Shown here one piece after another: positions 47,384 through 60,790 of a DNA stretch of 64,000 nucleotides (positions within the stretch are counted from its first letter, which is position 1; each line of letters begins with the position of its first letter). Below the pieces are notes generated by a model that had not been told where the DNA came from, searched no databases, and saw only the letters and a program-made list of their open reading frames with translations. This stretch comes from Smallanthus sonchifolius (lineage: Eukaryota > Streptophyta > Magnoliopsida > Asterales > Asteraceae): NCBI GenBank assembly GCA_023525975.1, contig CM042020.1, forward strand, positions 113,693,207-113,757,206, written 5' to 3'. The position numbers and the translations under genes are program-made.

Positions 47384-47820
47384 TCTATACTATATAATAA
47401 ATAAAGGTTTTTTCATGACACGTGTCGCCTCTACATTCATTCTCATCATTTTTTTCCCGTCTCTCTCTCCTATTAAATACACATTTATCTTTTAATAATA
47501 ATATATTTTTAAAGAAAATACTAATTATACTAAAAAAACACATTTATTTTAAATTATCACTTATTATAAGAAACTTTGAAATCTAATTATGTAACTTTCA
47601 TTTACAATCAAATAGTAAATGAAAGTCAAATTACATTAAATAGTAATTAACGTATTTTCGAAACTCAATTATATATTAAATTTTACATATTTTAAATTTT
47701 GTTTTATATCTTTAATATATGTGATAAATTTTTACTTCTGTAAAATATATACATAAAGATTTAAGAAATTTATGTATTGATACTTTTCATCTCGTGTGTA
47801 TTACACGGGGTCTAAGCTAG
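47384..47820 (+). mobile_element. Non-autonomous Helitron
   Basis: It starts TCTATACTATATAATAAATA after an A. It ends with the hairpin CTCGTGTGTATTACACGGG, a spacer and CTAG followed by T. It lies two bases after the previous copy, so the pair is head-to-tail. Confidence 0.85.
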
Positions 47821-47881
47821 TTAGTTATGTAAAATGGTCAATATATTTTTGTAACTTTTGACTCTATATTTATACTTAGGT

Positions 47882-48085
47882 TCTGCCTTGGTGGTCAGGG
47901 GTTTTTTTTCAAAAGGTTTCCCCTCTGTGGAGGTCATGGGTTCGAATCTTGTAAGGTGCACTTCATAAAAACTAGGAACACCCTCTGCATATTTCGAATT
48001 CCTTGGGGATTGTTTGGGTAGACTGATGTACGAGCCTCCCCTGATGAGACGTGTCACTTGAGCTAACGCCGTTCAAAAATATATA
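47882..48085 (+). mobile_element. tRNA-derived SINE with 17-bp target duplication
   Basis: Perfect flanks TATATTTATACTTAGGT (47865-47881 and 48086-48102) define the 204-bp insert. GCCTTGGTGGTCAGG and GGGTTCGAATC fit the A and B boxes. The 3' end is A/T-rich (CAAAAATATATA). The minus-strand ORF across it is incidental. Confidence 0.85.
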
Positions 48086-48339
48086 TATATTTATACTTAG
48101 GTAACTTTATCAATTTGTCTTATTATAATATAGAATAATAAACTTAACTAACTAATATAGGATTTCAAAAATTTTCAATAGGCTACTGCCATTGTGGTGG
48201 GATCCAGTCAAACTGCAGTCAACATACACAACTCTAAAAAGTAAAAAAAAAAAAAGCACATCAAAGTTATTGTTAATAAGAAAAATCTACATCCACTCAT
48301 GGAGATACTACCAAAACAAAAGATGAGGATCTGCCTACC

Positions 48340-50212
48340 TTTTTTTTGAACGGCAGAATTCATTAGAAAGATTACTAGCAAGCTGCTAGAGACAAGAAAA
48401 ATAATTATAAATTAGAAAGAAAAAGTACATTAATTTTTTCACACTAAAGCTTTGAACGAAGATCTATTTTTAATCCAAAGAAACCCGATAGATTTTATGT
48501 CTTCCATAATTTTAGCAACAATGATATATTTTTTGTCGAAGACTTTTCCGTTCCTAACCTTCCAAATACACCAACAAGCGACCATAATAATCCATTGAAT
48601 CACTTTCCTTTTTAACCGACTCCGGTTTGCAAGATTATGGATGTTTAGAAGGTCTCTTACCGAGAAGGCGTATATAGGGGGAATACCACACCAAGCTGAC
48701 AACGCTTGCCAAATTAAAGAGGCAATATGACATGCTGTGAAAAGGTGCTCCACATTCTCATCCGAGGAGACCTGAACATTACGTTTGACGAGGGCCTCAA
48801 GAGTTGGGATACGGCCCAACTCCGCTTTCCACATTAGAATGTTTACTTTAATGGGGATCAAGTTATTCCATTTCATAACATAAGGAGCACTGAGCCCCGA
48901 AGCGTTAAACAGAGCTTTCTTCATCGAGGATACCGAGAAAATGCCGGATTTGTCTCCACTCCATCTCCACCTGTCCTCGTTCTCTGAAATTTGCATGGTC
49001 TGAAGAAGCCTATAACAGTCCGCCATCTCTGTCAATTCAACCGGGGTTTGAGGCGGACGTTTCCACCGCCGAAACCAATCAACTCAGTTGTTCAATCTCA
49101 CGTAGCGTTGACCAATAGTACAGTTTTTTGCTGACTCCAGGGCTAAAATGTTAGGAAACATATCCTTTAAAGGTTGATGAGCCACCCACGAGTCAATCCA
49201 AAACCTTATAAAATCTCCTTTCCCAACTTCCCCTTTGATAAATTTCCCAAGCTAAGCTTTGAGTTTGCCAACTCATTTTCCAGTTTAGCGATTGAATTCC
49301 AAGTGCCAGACAACCCTTTCACATGAGGAAGAATTGGCCATACCCGGTTAGAGGAATGAAATGAGAGGATTACCTTCCGCCATAAGGCCTTAGGCTCTAC
49401 TTTAAAACGCCGCCACCATTTGGTGGGAAGAGCAATGTTGGCTTGCTTTAGAGGAGTTAGGCCAAGACCTCCGGCTTCTTTAGGCGTAGTTACTCGGTCC
49501 CAACCCACCCAACATATATTCCTTTTCCCCAGCTTTTCTTCCCAAAAGAAACGTCTTCTTTTAGCCTCAAGACAATCAATAACTTTACCCGGCGCTTTAA
49601 ATAAGGAAAAATAATACGTAGGGAGCGAGTCAAGAACTGATTTGAGCAGGGTTAACCTCCCCCCACCGGAAAGGACTAAAGACTTCCACTTGGATAACCG
49701 AGCATCAAAGATATCAGAGATCAAATTCCAATTTGCAATACGATACATGTTCGCCCCAACAAGCAAGCCCAAATAGGTAAAAGGCGTAGTACCTGAGTTG
49801 CATCCAAGATGGGACGCAAATAAGTTAGTCTCGCTATGACTGTCCCCCACACCACATAAGCTGGATTTGTGGAAATTAATTTTGAGGCCTAAGATTAGGA
49901 AGAAGCATCTAAGAATCCTTGTCATATTTTTTGCATTGGAGGGGGACCATTCACCGATTAAAAGCGCATCGTCTGCATATAACAAGTGAGAGATGACAGG
50001 CCCATTATTTGGACACTTGAAACCGTTAAAAATGCCCGTCTCACACGCTTTATGGATCATACATGATAAGGCATCCATCCCAATAATAAAGAGAAATGGT
50101 GAAATCGGATCCCCTTGCCTAACACCCCGTTGATAAGGAAATTCAAGAGAAGGGGAGCCGTTCACAAGGACCGAAGATCTAGCTGATGAAAGAATCGCCT
50201 TAATCCATTAAT
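48340..50212 (-). mobile_element. 5'-truncated LINE (L1-type), decayed
   Basis: 50165-49206 encodes the second half of a non-LTR reverse transcriptase: YQRGVRQGDPISPFLFI, then HLLYADDALLIGEW with the catalytic YADD, then LGLKINFHKS. 49035-48439 is the C-terminal zf-RVT domain, with WRWSGDKSGIFSVSSMKKAL, KVNILMWKAELGRIPT and a CxxxH-type EHLFTACH. Between them the reading continues with one TGA. The endonuclease and the first RT blocks are absent, as in an insert cut short during target-primed reverse transcription. On the minus strand it ends in an A-run (T-run at 48340-48347), the expected 3' tail. Confidence 0.9.
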
Positions 50213-50879
50213 GGATTTACAACCAAATCTGTAAAATTAATTATTTAAGAATTTTAATAAAATTTACAAGCTTATATAATTTATAACTTAATATAATTTT
50301 TATAGAATAAGCTTATTAAATTAAGAATTTTGATAAATTTAAGAATTTATATGATACTAAAAACTGAATAGTTAATTGTAATAATAGTTAATAAATGTAA
50401 AAGTTGTTTGATGTGAAAAATATAAGTGTGTTTTTGGGATTGATGGATTGTTTGGGAAATGTTTGCGAGTGAAGTTTATTTATAGATTTTGATGATTTCA
50501 CATGACTAAGTAATTCTTTGACGTTTTGGAGACCCTGTTGCGGATGGTCTAATCTACGATACCATAATCAATCTACACCCATTCTTATTTCCTTAACACA
50601 CTTATCGGTTAAATATGCATTATTAAAGATGGAAAACTAAAAAGATATCTACTAAACCCTAGACCTTAAACCCTAAAAAATGAAGATTACTTTGTTACAA
50701 ATAAGTATTCATGGAAAATTAGACAGAAAATCTGTACGCAATAAAAGGTTTAAGAACCGAATGTCAAACAGACATGTTACAACGCATTTAACTCTACTTA
50801 CCTTTTTGTCCAACCGATTGAACATTGACAAAGGTAGAAGAGGGAACCTTGTACAAGAATGTTTCTATGCAGAAGGGTT
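50213..50879. other. 3' flank of the PIP5K gene
   Basis: AT-rich, with no gene. The ORFs at 50680-50883 (plus) and 50798-51007 (minus) overlap the last PIP5K exon or its 3' region and are shadows. Confidence 0.5.
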
Positions 50880-53800
50880 TTAGTTTGCTGCACCATTTTG
50901 AGGGAATACTTTCTGGATAAACTCGAGAAACCGTTGTGAGTAAAATGTGGGGTCCACGGCCGATATCGATAGAGAATCGAATTGAAAAGATTTATATTTA
51001 TGTTCAATCTTCTTTGTTATATTGTATTCTTGTAATATGTCGATGATACCCAGGTACAATACGACATCGTATACCTCGTGAAACATTTGTTTTTCTTCTT
51101 CACCTGGAAGAAGCTCTGCTCTTGCTGGCATGTTCACTCCTAGTTGTATTTGTAACCTGCCAAAAATAAATTAAACAGGATCATGGTTAATTACCAAAAG
51201 GACAATTATACAATTAGCAATTTTCAGGTTTTGATAAACAGGAGGTTGTGTAACGGGTCAAAACGGGTTGGTGTGACCCCTGAATTCATTTTAATCATTT
51301 CTTAAGTTTTGTTTATAAATTATTAATGTGTTGGTTATGATACAATAATAATCTAAAAGTTCAAGTAACAACAATTTATATGATTGTCTTGTATTAAAAA
51401 TAGATGTAAAACTGACTTTAACCCACTCAACTTGACCCATTTGGCCGGTTCCCTTTTTAGGTAAACTTCTTGATTTGAGCCGTTTGAGATAAAACACAAC
51501 CCAAATCGGTTCATTCATAGGTAAATGGATTGAAACTGCCACTTCTGCCTCGGTGGGTTGGATAATGGGTCAAAACAAGTTTGGGTCATCGAGTACTTTT
51601 AGGAGAGGTGGAAACATGTCAAATAGGGTTGTACAAGCCACCAAACACATTTTTATATATTTTTATAGATAACTATTGTGCTTAATATTATTAGAAAACT
51701 ATGTCAAATAATCAAACAAGATTGAGGAGGTTCTATGCATTTTTAAATTATCAACCCATTTGCCCCTTTAGTTTAACCCATTTGACCCGTTAGAGATGAA
51801 ATATAACCAAAATCAATATTATTAGAAAACTATGTCAAATAATCAAACAAGATTGAGGAGGTTCTATGCATTTTTAAATTATCGACCCACTTGCCCCTTT
51901 AGTTTAACCCATTTGACCCGTTAGCGATGAAATATAACCCAAATCAACTTATGTATAGATAGTACCTTGCTGTGCCGGGGAGAAGGAGATCCACTTCCAC
52001 ATCACCAGTAGCTGATGATCTCAAACGGCTTCCTCGTATATGTGGGCCCACAACAACACTACCATCTTCAGATCCACGTGGCGCCAAAACAAGACCTTGG
52101 GGTGATATCTCATCCGCCATAGATTCTGTCATTTAGCCAGCAATAAATGTTATAAAGTGCTACCACCTGTATTCACATGATTCTTTTTAATGTCAAAAAA
52201 ACCAGAAATCTGAAATATCAAACTGAAAGATACAACACCTTCTTCTGCAACAATTCCCAGTCCATCTGCTGTTACACTTTGGTTGTAAGACATCAAAGAT
52301 TTCAAGTGCTGAGGGGCCCGATAATGAACACCAAGCAAAAGACTGTAATCCATAATATTCTGAGCTTCTAGAAAGTTACTATCGATTTCAATTTGACTGC
52401 ATACAAAAAGTAAAATATGATCATAAGTTGAAACAATTTACATAAGCAGGAACCTAGTTTTATGTTGAATAATGTAGCTCTGAAACTCTGAAAGTAGAAT
52501 ATGTTTGAAACTGTCCTTTAATAACAAAATTTACATAAGCAGGAACCTAGTTTTATGTTGAATAATGTAGCTATGAAACTCTGAAAGTAGAATATGTTTG
52601 AAACTGTCCTTTAATAACAAAATTTACATGAAAATGCAAATAACTAATAAGAACTTGCAGTACTTACTTTAGAAGAGCGCTACGCCAAGAAGGCTCTAGG
52701 TAAAAGCAATAATTTAGATCAAGATCTTTGAGTATTGTGTTTTCATCTATTTCAACCTTGTATGCAGAACGCCCAAGAGATGAACCTTTTAGATCATATC
52801 TTCTATGGATTCTTAATTCTGTGCAGAACATATTTCCCATCACTACAAACCGGAACTGAAATAATCATATAAAATATATTAGGAACATCAAGAAAAAAAT
52901 GGCATGCAAAAAGGTTCCTCATTAATGCAGATAAAAACAAAATGTTACCTTTTGACCACTTGATGGTTTTATCCTGTGCAGACCAAAAAATTTAGTTATG
53001 AGTGTGTTTTCATATGTCCGCACGTGACGATGATAGTCCGGAAGCATCCGCAGAAGAACCTACGCACTAACACGAGTCAATCGAGCTCTAGACACAGCTT
53101 ATTAAAAGGGTAATTATAGAGTTCAGTTCTCATTAGTATTAGAGATGCAAAATATTGAGAAATACATAATACAAGTATATAATACACTAAGAAGTAATGT
53201 GGCAATTCAGGGTTGACTTTGAACAGTCACGGGTATTGAGGCGGCTAATGGTGGCAAAAATGGTTAGGGTAATAACGGGTCAAAATGGGTAATTTTTGTG
53301 CAGCCAAAGTAGGTTGGGTTGGCGACATTTTTTGTCCAAAGTTTATTAAAAAGTTATCTTATTTAAATAACAAGCTATTTTTTCTAAAAATGATTAAGGC
53401 AAGGTGAATTTTGACATGTTCAGCTCATTTGACCCGTTAGTATTTTAGCTAATTTTTTTTTTTGCCCATTTTACCCGTTAAGAGATCAAATATAACCCTA
53501 ATCAACTCATCCATAAGTAATTGGGTATAAACTGCCACCATTAGAGACCGCTATGCATATAATGCAGATACCTGTACTTCTGATTTCCTCAAAGTCTTGA
53601 TCATGAAACGATCATCTTGAGACAGAAAAAAGACGCTGCCACTTTTCCCAGGAGAGGAAAGTTCTCTAAGAGCATCATTGCCACAAATAGACATCATGTA
53701 GTCAGCAGCATCAATCTTGAACATCTCTCTCAAGTTCCTAATGTAACAACAACAAAAAAAACCATTTCAGAAGCTAAAATAATAACTTGCATATGATCTG

Positions 53801-55353
53801 TTCTAGATGTTTCTTCAAACCTTACATAATCATATGATCCTAGTAGTGAACAACCAACCTGAAAACCATTGGACAGTAATCCTTCCACTTAAAATCCTCT
53901 GACTGATGTGTAGGTGTCAGTTGAGACCCTTCTTTAGGGAATTGCATCCAGAAGCTAGCTCGAGGGCCAAAATCTGATGCCCGTACTTCTCGCTTTTGAA
54001 CCGGTGTTATTTTCCCAACAGTATACCTAATCACATTTTAAACTTTCAATGCTCATAAGTTCAAAATAACAGGTGTAATATACCATAAAGTGTCTGAGCT
54101 AATATGTACCTGATCCCAAGTTGTAAACTGAGCATTAGATCATAACTCCTGTGACCCTTAATAATGGCTTCTCCGGGCCTCTTAACTTCCTTCACAAGTT
54201 TCCTCTGTCTTCTCATTTCTCGTTTAGAACCCGATGAAAAACGACTATCAACCACAAGCTCACTGATTAAAATCCCCTGCATGTATTCTCTTTCAAGAAT
54301 TGGAGTCTTGTTATCATTCTCCCCACCAGGATCAGACATAAATGAAGCTAAATCATGTCCCATAAATTTGTCAATGGCAACCTCTAGACTCCATCTTCTT
54401 TCTAAAGAAACATTCTTGTTATCATTTGAAAACTTATCAGATGCATTACGATGAGATGATCGACTACCACCACCGATTTTAAACAGTCCCATATCGATCG
54501 AAGAAGCATGTTGAATACGAGAAACTTGCTTGACTTTTTGTAAGTCAGACAACAAACCTCGTTTTCTCAACGCTTTAAGGTATAATTCTTGTCTAGCTGG
54601 TAATCTACACCCGTTCGGATAAAAGGCCCCTTTTCCATCTTTTAACCCTGATGTCCATGTACCAACATAACGACCGCCATCACTCCATGTATAAGCACCA
54701 AAACCATGCATAACTCCATTAGACCAACTACCTTCATAAGAATCACCATTAGTCCAAGTAAAAACCCCTTTACCTGACATTTTTCCTCCTTTCATGTTAC
54801 CCAAATACTCATTCCCATTAGCCCATGTATACTTACCCGGCCCCTCGGGTGAACCCTGAATCCAAGACCCTTCAAACACATCTCCATTAGGAAAAGTTTG
54901 ATAACCCAACCCATGTTTGCGGCTCAACCGCCAACGACCTTTATAAACTAGCTTATCAGCCCGGACATATGTCCCAGTTCCTTGCATATACCCACCTGAA
55001 AACTCCCCTTCATAATAAGCCCCTGATTGCCAATGAAGTTTTCCATAACCATGCCAGATTCCCCTCCTACATTCTCCTTCATACCTGCAACCGTTTGACC
55101 AAACATACGTTCCTGAACCCTCGGGTACATTTCCTTGAAGACAGCCGGAGTAAGACTCCCCGTTTTGCAGCTTGAGCTCTCCAAATCTAAATGCGACTGT
55201 TTCTGTTGAAGAACGAGAGGTTTCTCCATTTGTTTGAGAATGATTGTTGCTGTCATTCTTGCGAAATGATACTGAATCAAGAGATCTTGTTCTATTTGAA
55301 AAAGAGAGTGTTCGTTCGACGACTTTGTCCGCTATGGCGACAAGGCCAGACAT
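50880..55353 (-). CDS. Phosphatidylinositol-4-phosphate 5-kinase with MORN repeats, PIP5K9-like
   Basis: Eight exons: 55353-54110, 54026-53859, 53737-53572, 53059-52949, 52855-52668, 52396-52239, 52125-51966, 51156-50880. The joined 2,472 bases give 823 aa with phases agreeing at each border. The enzyme makes PI(4,5)P2 from PI4P at the plasma membrane. The first exon has eight MORN repeats (for example YEGEFSGGYMQGTGTY and YVGTWTSGLKDGKG), thought to aid membrane binding and regulation. The kinase domain starts at GHRSYDLMLSLQLGIRY. It includes DYMMSICGNDALRELSSPGK, FMIKTLRKSE with the ATP-binding lysine, RYDLKGSSLGR, AQNIMDYSLLLGVHY, and the activation-loop end LQIQLGVNMPARAE. The start MSGLVAIADKV and length suggest the PIP5K9 branch, though 7 and 8 are alternatives. 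The gene is apparently intact. Introns 5 and 7 contain tandem duplications. Confidence 0.94.
51684..51946. repeat. 131-bp tandem duplication in PIP5K intron 7
   Basis: Two copies begin AATATTATTAGAAAACTATG at 51684 and 51815 and run through GACCCGTTAG. They are almost identical. Confidence 0.85.
52436..52621. repeat. 93-bp tandem duplication in PIP5K intron 5
   Basis: Two near-identical copies start at TTTACATAAGCAGGAACC. They differ at about one position (GTAGCTCTG against GTAGCTATG), so the duplication is recent. Confidence 0.9.
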
Positions 55354-56744
55354 GCATAATGTCTAGATATGATAATTATATAACTAGTTCAAAGACCGCA
55401 TGTGCCCGGGCCTTTTGAGGTGTAAGAAAAGGTCACAAAACACCTGATTCTGAGAGAAAATACCACAAAACTATGATTACAAATAAATATATATGTTAAA
55501 GAGCAAAAGCACATAAACAGTTATAAAATCTATAACCGCCATCCAGGATTTCAGATCTTCAAATCTTCAAGGATAAGTTTGTTATAACAGAAATGAAGAA
55601 GCATTTTCAATTGACAATTTCTCTAACCACAGGAAATTGTTGAAGAAGATGAAATCCAGATAACAGAATATCTCAATTAACGGACCAGTGAAGTACAACT
55701 TTTCAAGCATACTGTACAACCAGAAGCTGAAATTGCTCTTCACATGAATTTCAAAATGAAGCAAATTCAAATTAATCTTCAAACAAAACCAGCTCCGATT
55801 CCAATTGGAGCCTCGAAATCAACGCAATGAAACATTGCGTTGCTAAAAGTCAACTAATCAACCATAAATTGCTGGCCACAGGTCCATTCAAACCGGTACC
55901 AGATAATATCATAATAATAATAAATATGTACGAAGATTTACTTCCAAATTTATGAACACCATTAGAACGATAATAATATCGCAGATAAAATCAATCATAA
56001 AAAAAATTGGATCATACATGGAAACGGCATATACATATAGTTTTACAGAGAGAGTGTACCTGCAAAAAGTTGAGAGAGAGAGAGATTTGTAAGGAAGTAT
56101 TAAGGAGTTTTAATAGTAAATGTTGAAGTGTATTATACTAGCATAATAATAATAACACAACTTATATAATAATAACACATGTTTTATAATAACGTTTGTT
56201 CTAAAATGATAATAACGTAAGTTTTAAAATGATAATAATGCATGTTATACGAATAATCATATATGTTATATGAATATTAACAATAGCGTATGCTCTATAA
56301 TGATAATAACGCATGTTTTAAAATGATAATAACGCTTTATATATAAATAATAACGCATGGTGGTAATCACGTATTTTATACGCATATCACATTTAACATT
56401 TTCTTAAAAAAAAGTCGGTTTTTTTTTATATTAAAAGTATAGCAAAACTATACTCAAATTAAAGAGAATAAAATGCTCGATTTTATGATGTAATTTTTTT
56501 TTAAATAATGTCGTATAAAAAAGTTATTCATGTTTTAAAGAAATAGGGGAACTTGAAAAAAGTTAACAAATGTAGGCTATTCCAATTCAATCCCTCCAGA
56601 CTCTTTTCACGCTTAAAACAAGCTGACTAAGCACACAATTGATCTTAACCCTTGATTTGCAAGATCAATGGTTTAGAATCATTCATACCTTCTCAACAAA
56701 AAAAACTTTGTATTCAAATTTTCTCATATAAAAAGTTATATAGC

Positions 56745-56770
<26 letters not shown>
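55354..56770. other. 5' region of PIP5K and repeated AT-rich sequence
   Basis: 55354-56080 is the likely leader and promoter of the kinase gene; GAGAGAGAGAG near 56075 sits in it. 56150-56360 repeats AATAACGCATGTTTTA motifs. 56390-56740 is a diverged copy of 60415-60715 (shared AGTATAGCAAAACTATACTC and following sequence), so it belongs to a dispersed repeat that ends in a (TA)n run. Confidence 0.5.
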
Positions 56771-56775
<5 letters not shown>

Positions 56776-58695
56776 AGGGGTTCATATCAAAACCCACTTT
56801 TCATATAAAAACTTTAAAACCCAACAGGAATCAAGGATTAGCTTTACAATTTTTGATCCAAGGGCCAAGAATAAATCATATTATTTAAATTCATTTTAAA
56901 AGTGTGAAGGGCAGTTTCGACATTCCCCTACCCCACCTGCTTTTCCGACACAAACACAGATATAGATACATTTTCTTTCTCTTCATTTATTAAAATTCAA
57001 ACCTCACTCTCCTTCAAAATCTATCCCCTTAAAAGACAACTCTCTATCTTCTTCAAAATCAAACCCTCCAAATCCACCAAAATCAAAACCCTCCAAATCC
57101 TGTAACGGCGAGCCTGATGACGCGAACGGCTCCATCGACGGCGAGCTCGAGGAGGCGTAACAGCGGGAACTACAAACTGAGGAGCCGACGCGTATGCTTA
57201 ATGACGGACGTCCATCGGAGTGAGATCTGAGGAGGCGATTTCTGTTTTATCATTTCTGTGGATCCAAGATAACAGTAGCAGATCGTCGATTTCTTTGGAG
57301 GCGGCTTTTACGGAATTCTCGATCCACCTTCACCCCCTTCCCTCTCTCTCTCTCTCTAAAAATTGGATGTCGATCCACCAAGGATGAGTTCTTCGGTTTT
57401 AAAAGGATGGTTGCCTCCTCTCTTTCCTTACAGAAACAGAGACAGTAGATGAGGATCATGTAAATCGAGATCTGTGACTGGTTCTTTCTTTCACTCTTTC
57501 TTTCGATCGGCAAATATTTTCATGTTGATCTCTGGTAATTGTTGGTTTGGGGTTGCTTATTAAAGTGTTGATGGTTTTTTGGGAAAAATGAGAGGTGATG
57601 AAGTTCGGTGACTGGTTCTTTCTTTCACTTTTGCTTATTAAAGTTTTGATGGTTTTTAGGAATAATCGAGATCATGTGTTTGGGTTTGTTCACTCTTGCT
57701 TATTAAAGTTCTTTCTTTCACTGGTCTTTTTTTATTTTTTATTTTTTGTTCAAAACTTTGTTTAATTGTTTTATTATTATTATTATTATTATTTTTATTT
57801 TTACTTTGTTGTTTTGTTACACGTATAATTGGTTGTTATTTGATATGCAAATTTAGTGTCCAAGATTGATTAGAAAACATTTGGTCTTATGATTTATGGT
57901 TTGTTTGGGTTTGTTCAAAACAATTTAATTTTTTTATGTATCGTTTACACTAGTGTAATACCCATGTATAATTTTTTTATGTATGGTTTAAATTAGTGTA
58001 ATACCCACGTATAAATTTTTTATGTTCGGTTTACATTAGTGTTCAAAACAACTTAATTTTTTTATGTTTGGTTTACATTCGTTACATTAATGTAATATCC
58101 CTTGTTGTTGCATTAGTATTTGTTCTACATCAATGTAACCCCTAGTGAGCTTTGATTCAGTTACACCCTGTAACATTTATGTACCCCCATGGATCTATGT
58201 ATTTTTTTTTTGTTAATGTTAGTTTACATTTATGTAATCTATGTTCGTTACACCGATTTAAGTATTTGTCACTAAGTTTTATTGATGAATGGTAGTTTGC
58301 ATTTATGTAAACTATGTTCGTTACACCAATGTAAGCGTTCGTTACATTAATGTAATAAACGAAATCCATAAAAAAATTGCGAGACTATAATGGAATTAAA
58401 GAGAAAAATGCGATAAGTTTAATGGTGCAATTTTTATAAAAAAATAACAAAGTATATAAAAGTTATGAAGGTTTTAAAAAAAATAGAGTGAATCTTTTAT
58501 AAAAAAAGAAGTAAATGAAATATATTTAGAAGGTGACACTTGTCACCTTGATATTAAATCTGATTTTTTGGTGGTGAGTAAAAAGTCTAAATTACCCTTT
58601 TCATAAGAAAAAGTAAAAAATGATGTGTCAAATTCTGATTGGTTGAAATGGGTTTTAAGGTTTTTATATAAAAAGTGGGTTTTGATATGAACCAC

Positions 58696-58701
<6 letters not shown>
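56771..58701. mobile_element. TIR element inserted in a (TA)n microsatellite
   Basis: The left end TAGGGAGGGGTTCATATCAA and the right end, inverse TAGGGTGTGGTTCATATCAA, extend as inverted repeats for about 50 bases. TA repeats flank both sides, so a TA-type target duplication cannot be counted. The 1.9-kb interior includes a GC-rich part (57080-57400) with no convincing ORF and a region rich in GTTACATTAATGTAA. The superfamily is unassigned. It resembles microsatellite-targeting MITEs such as rice Micron. Confidence 0.7.
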
Positions 58702-58739
<38 letters not shown>

Positions 58740-60729
58740 GTAACAACGACACAAATCACAAATTTATAAGTACTTCTCATGACTGAAAATGAAAAAAAAG
58801 TGATACATGTAAAATGTAACAACGTAACATTATATACAAACTTTTCGTGAGATGCAGATGGGGAAGGAAAGGGTTTTCATTTTTTAGATGCGATTTTGAA
58901 ATTTTTATGTGAAGATTTTGGCTTGACATTACAATTTGGTTGATTTTGGTGTGACCTACACATTGGTTGATTGAATGAACTTCGTTTTTTAAAACAAATT
59001 TAGACCTAAAATCAAGGGAGAGATAAGAGTTTCTGCGTGATTATTTAGGCGGGAAAATAAAAAAGTTGAGTAGCTAAAAAAATAACATATGACACATAAG
59101 ATAGTGATTTATTATAATAAGGATTTTATTTCCTTAACTTGGTATATCAATTGGTTAAACCCTTGAGTTTTTACTTTTTAACCAAATGAATATGAGTTCA
59201 AATCTCAACTTCGTGAGTCACAGTTTGGCCGCCAACCTTGGATTAAAGTTATGCATGTAGTTTTTTCTTATATTAAGTTATGACTCGTGATATATGATAA
59301 AAAAAAATGAGAAAAATATATGAACGCATGTCATTATCAACGTTATAATATTTTTAAAAAATTATCTTAAATTTTATAACTCTACCCTAAATAGGGGCAG
59401 GAAAAGTCTTACAAGTTGCACCCACCTTAGTGGCTTCAAGAAAGAGACTCATAAAACTACAAAGGAAAACAATGTCAAATCTATATAAATCACCAAAATG
59501 TAGGGGGCTCCTCACGTTTGTCTTGGTCCACCATGTTTTAGAAATCCAGCAACACCAATTGGAACCGCATCTTTGGCAGCAATTAATGATCCAAAATAAT
59601 GCTAATAGATTGCAATCTTGGGAAGATGCCCTCTAATCTAATTATCGATTTTCCTCCAAGATTCGAACGCACAATCGTGTTTCTTTAGTGGAGTGCACCA
59701 TTTTTGCACATGTGTCCGGAATACGCGTATCATTTGGGAGTTAACTAAAACGTGATTGAGGGTGTGAACATCACCTTCACATATATTCTTCCGCCTAGGA
59801 ATCTCTCTTTTTATCGTCTTTTAGAACATCTAACTTACACACTCACTAATTCTACTCTTAAATATACATTTTATGTATCATGTGACTAGAACTCTCAACT
59901 AGTTGGAGAAGAACATCATTATTTATACACTTGATACCACTAGACTAGAATCCTGTTGGTCTCTCTTTTAATCAAATATGAGAATCAACATATATGATTA
60001 TGCGAGGCTTTCAAATAATATTTTTTTTATCCACAATAGCATTATATATTTATTTCCATCTAATTCGTGTATGCATATAGAAGAGGCACCTATTTATATG
60101 TTAAATTGTGAAGACTGGTTTGTAACTTAATGACGGGTTGAACATCACCTCGTCCTCACCGTCGTCGTCCCTGTCACCTTTCCTTGTCGCCGTCTCACCC
60201 CGACTGCTCCGAATGCCACCGCTTTTGCCCCCACTCTGATTATCAACTCCGTCATCCAGCCACCTCCAGCATCGCCGGAGTTTTTGTTTAAAATGATAAT
60301 TACTCATCCGAAGTAGATTTACTCATCAGGAGTAGATTTGGTCATCCGGAGTAAATAATCACACATGTTTTATAATAACGCATGACCATAATCACGAACG
60401 TTACATTGACATTTAAAAAAAAGACGATTTTAAAAAAATAAAGTATAGCAAAACTATACTCAAATAAAAGAGAATAAAATGTTTGATTTTATAGTGTATT
60501 TTTTTAAATAATATCGTATAAAAAAGTTATATGTATTTTAAAAAAATGGTGAAACTTGAAAAAAGTTAACAAAGTTACACTATTCAAATTTTACCATCCA
60601 AACTCTTTTCAGGCTTAAAAATAAGTTGATTAGACATACTCTTCATCTTAACCTTTGATTTCTTAAATCAATAATTCATATTCTTTTGTACACTTCGCAC
60701 GATAACAACTCTTTGCATTTAAACATTTC

Positions 60730-60776
<47 letters not shown>

Positions 60777-60790
60777 TATATATATATATA
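58702..60790. other. Intergenic, repeats only
   Basis: The (TA)n at 58702-58737 ends the previous element. 60415-60715 is the second copy of the repeat at 56390-56740 and also ends in a long (TA)n (60734-60790). The ORFs at 59430-59636 and 60101-60307 show no domain. Confidence 0.5.
59822..59960 (-). mobile_element. SINE-like tRNA-derived element, second copy
   Basis: The minus strand has TAGTGGTATCAAGTGTATAA and GAGAGTTCTAGTC. The tail TTTAAGAGTAGAATTAGTGAG matches the tail of 24305-24450. Confidence 0.5.

Noticed and set aside
47821..48057. Minus-strand 78-aa ORF as a gene
   Set aside because: It lies across a SINE with clear target duplications.
59430..60307. Small ORFs at 59430-59636 and 60101-60307
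   Set aside because: No recognisable domain, no splice partners, and surroundings made of repeats.
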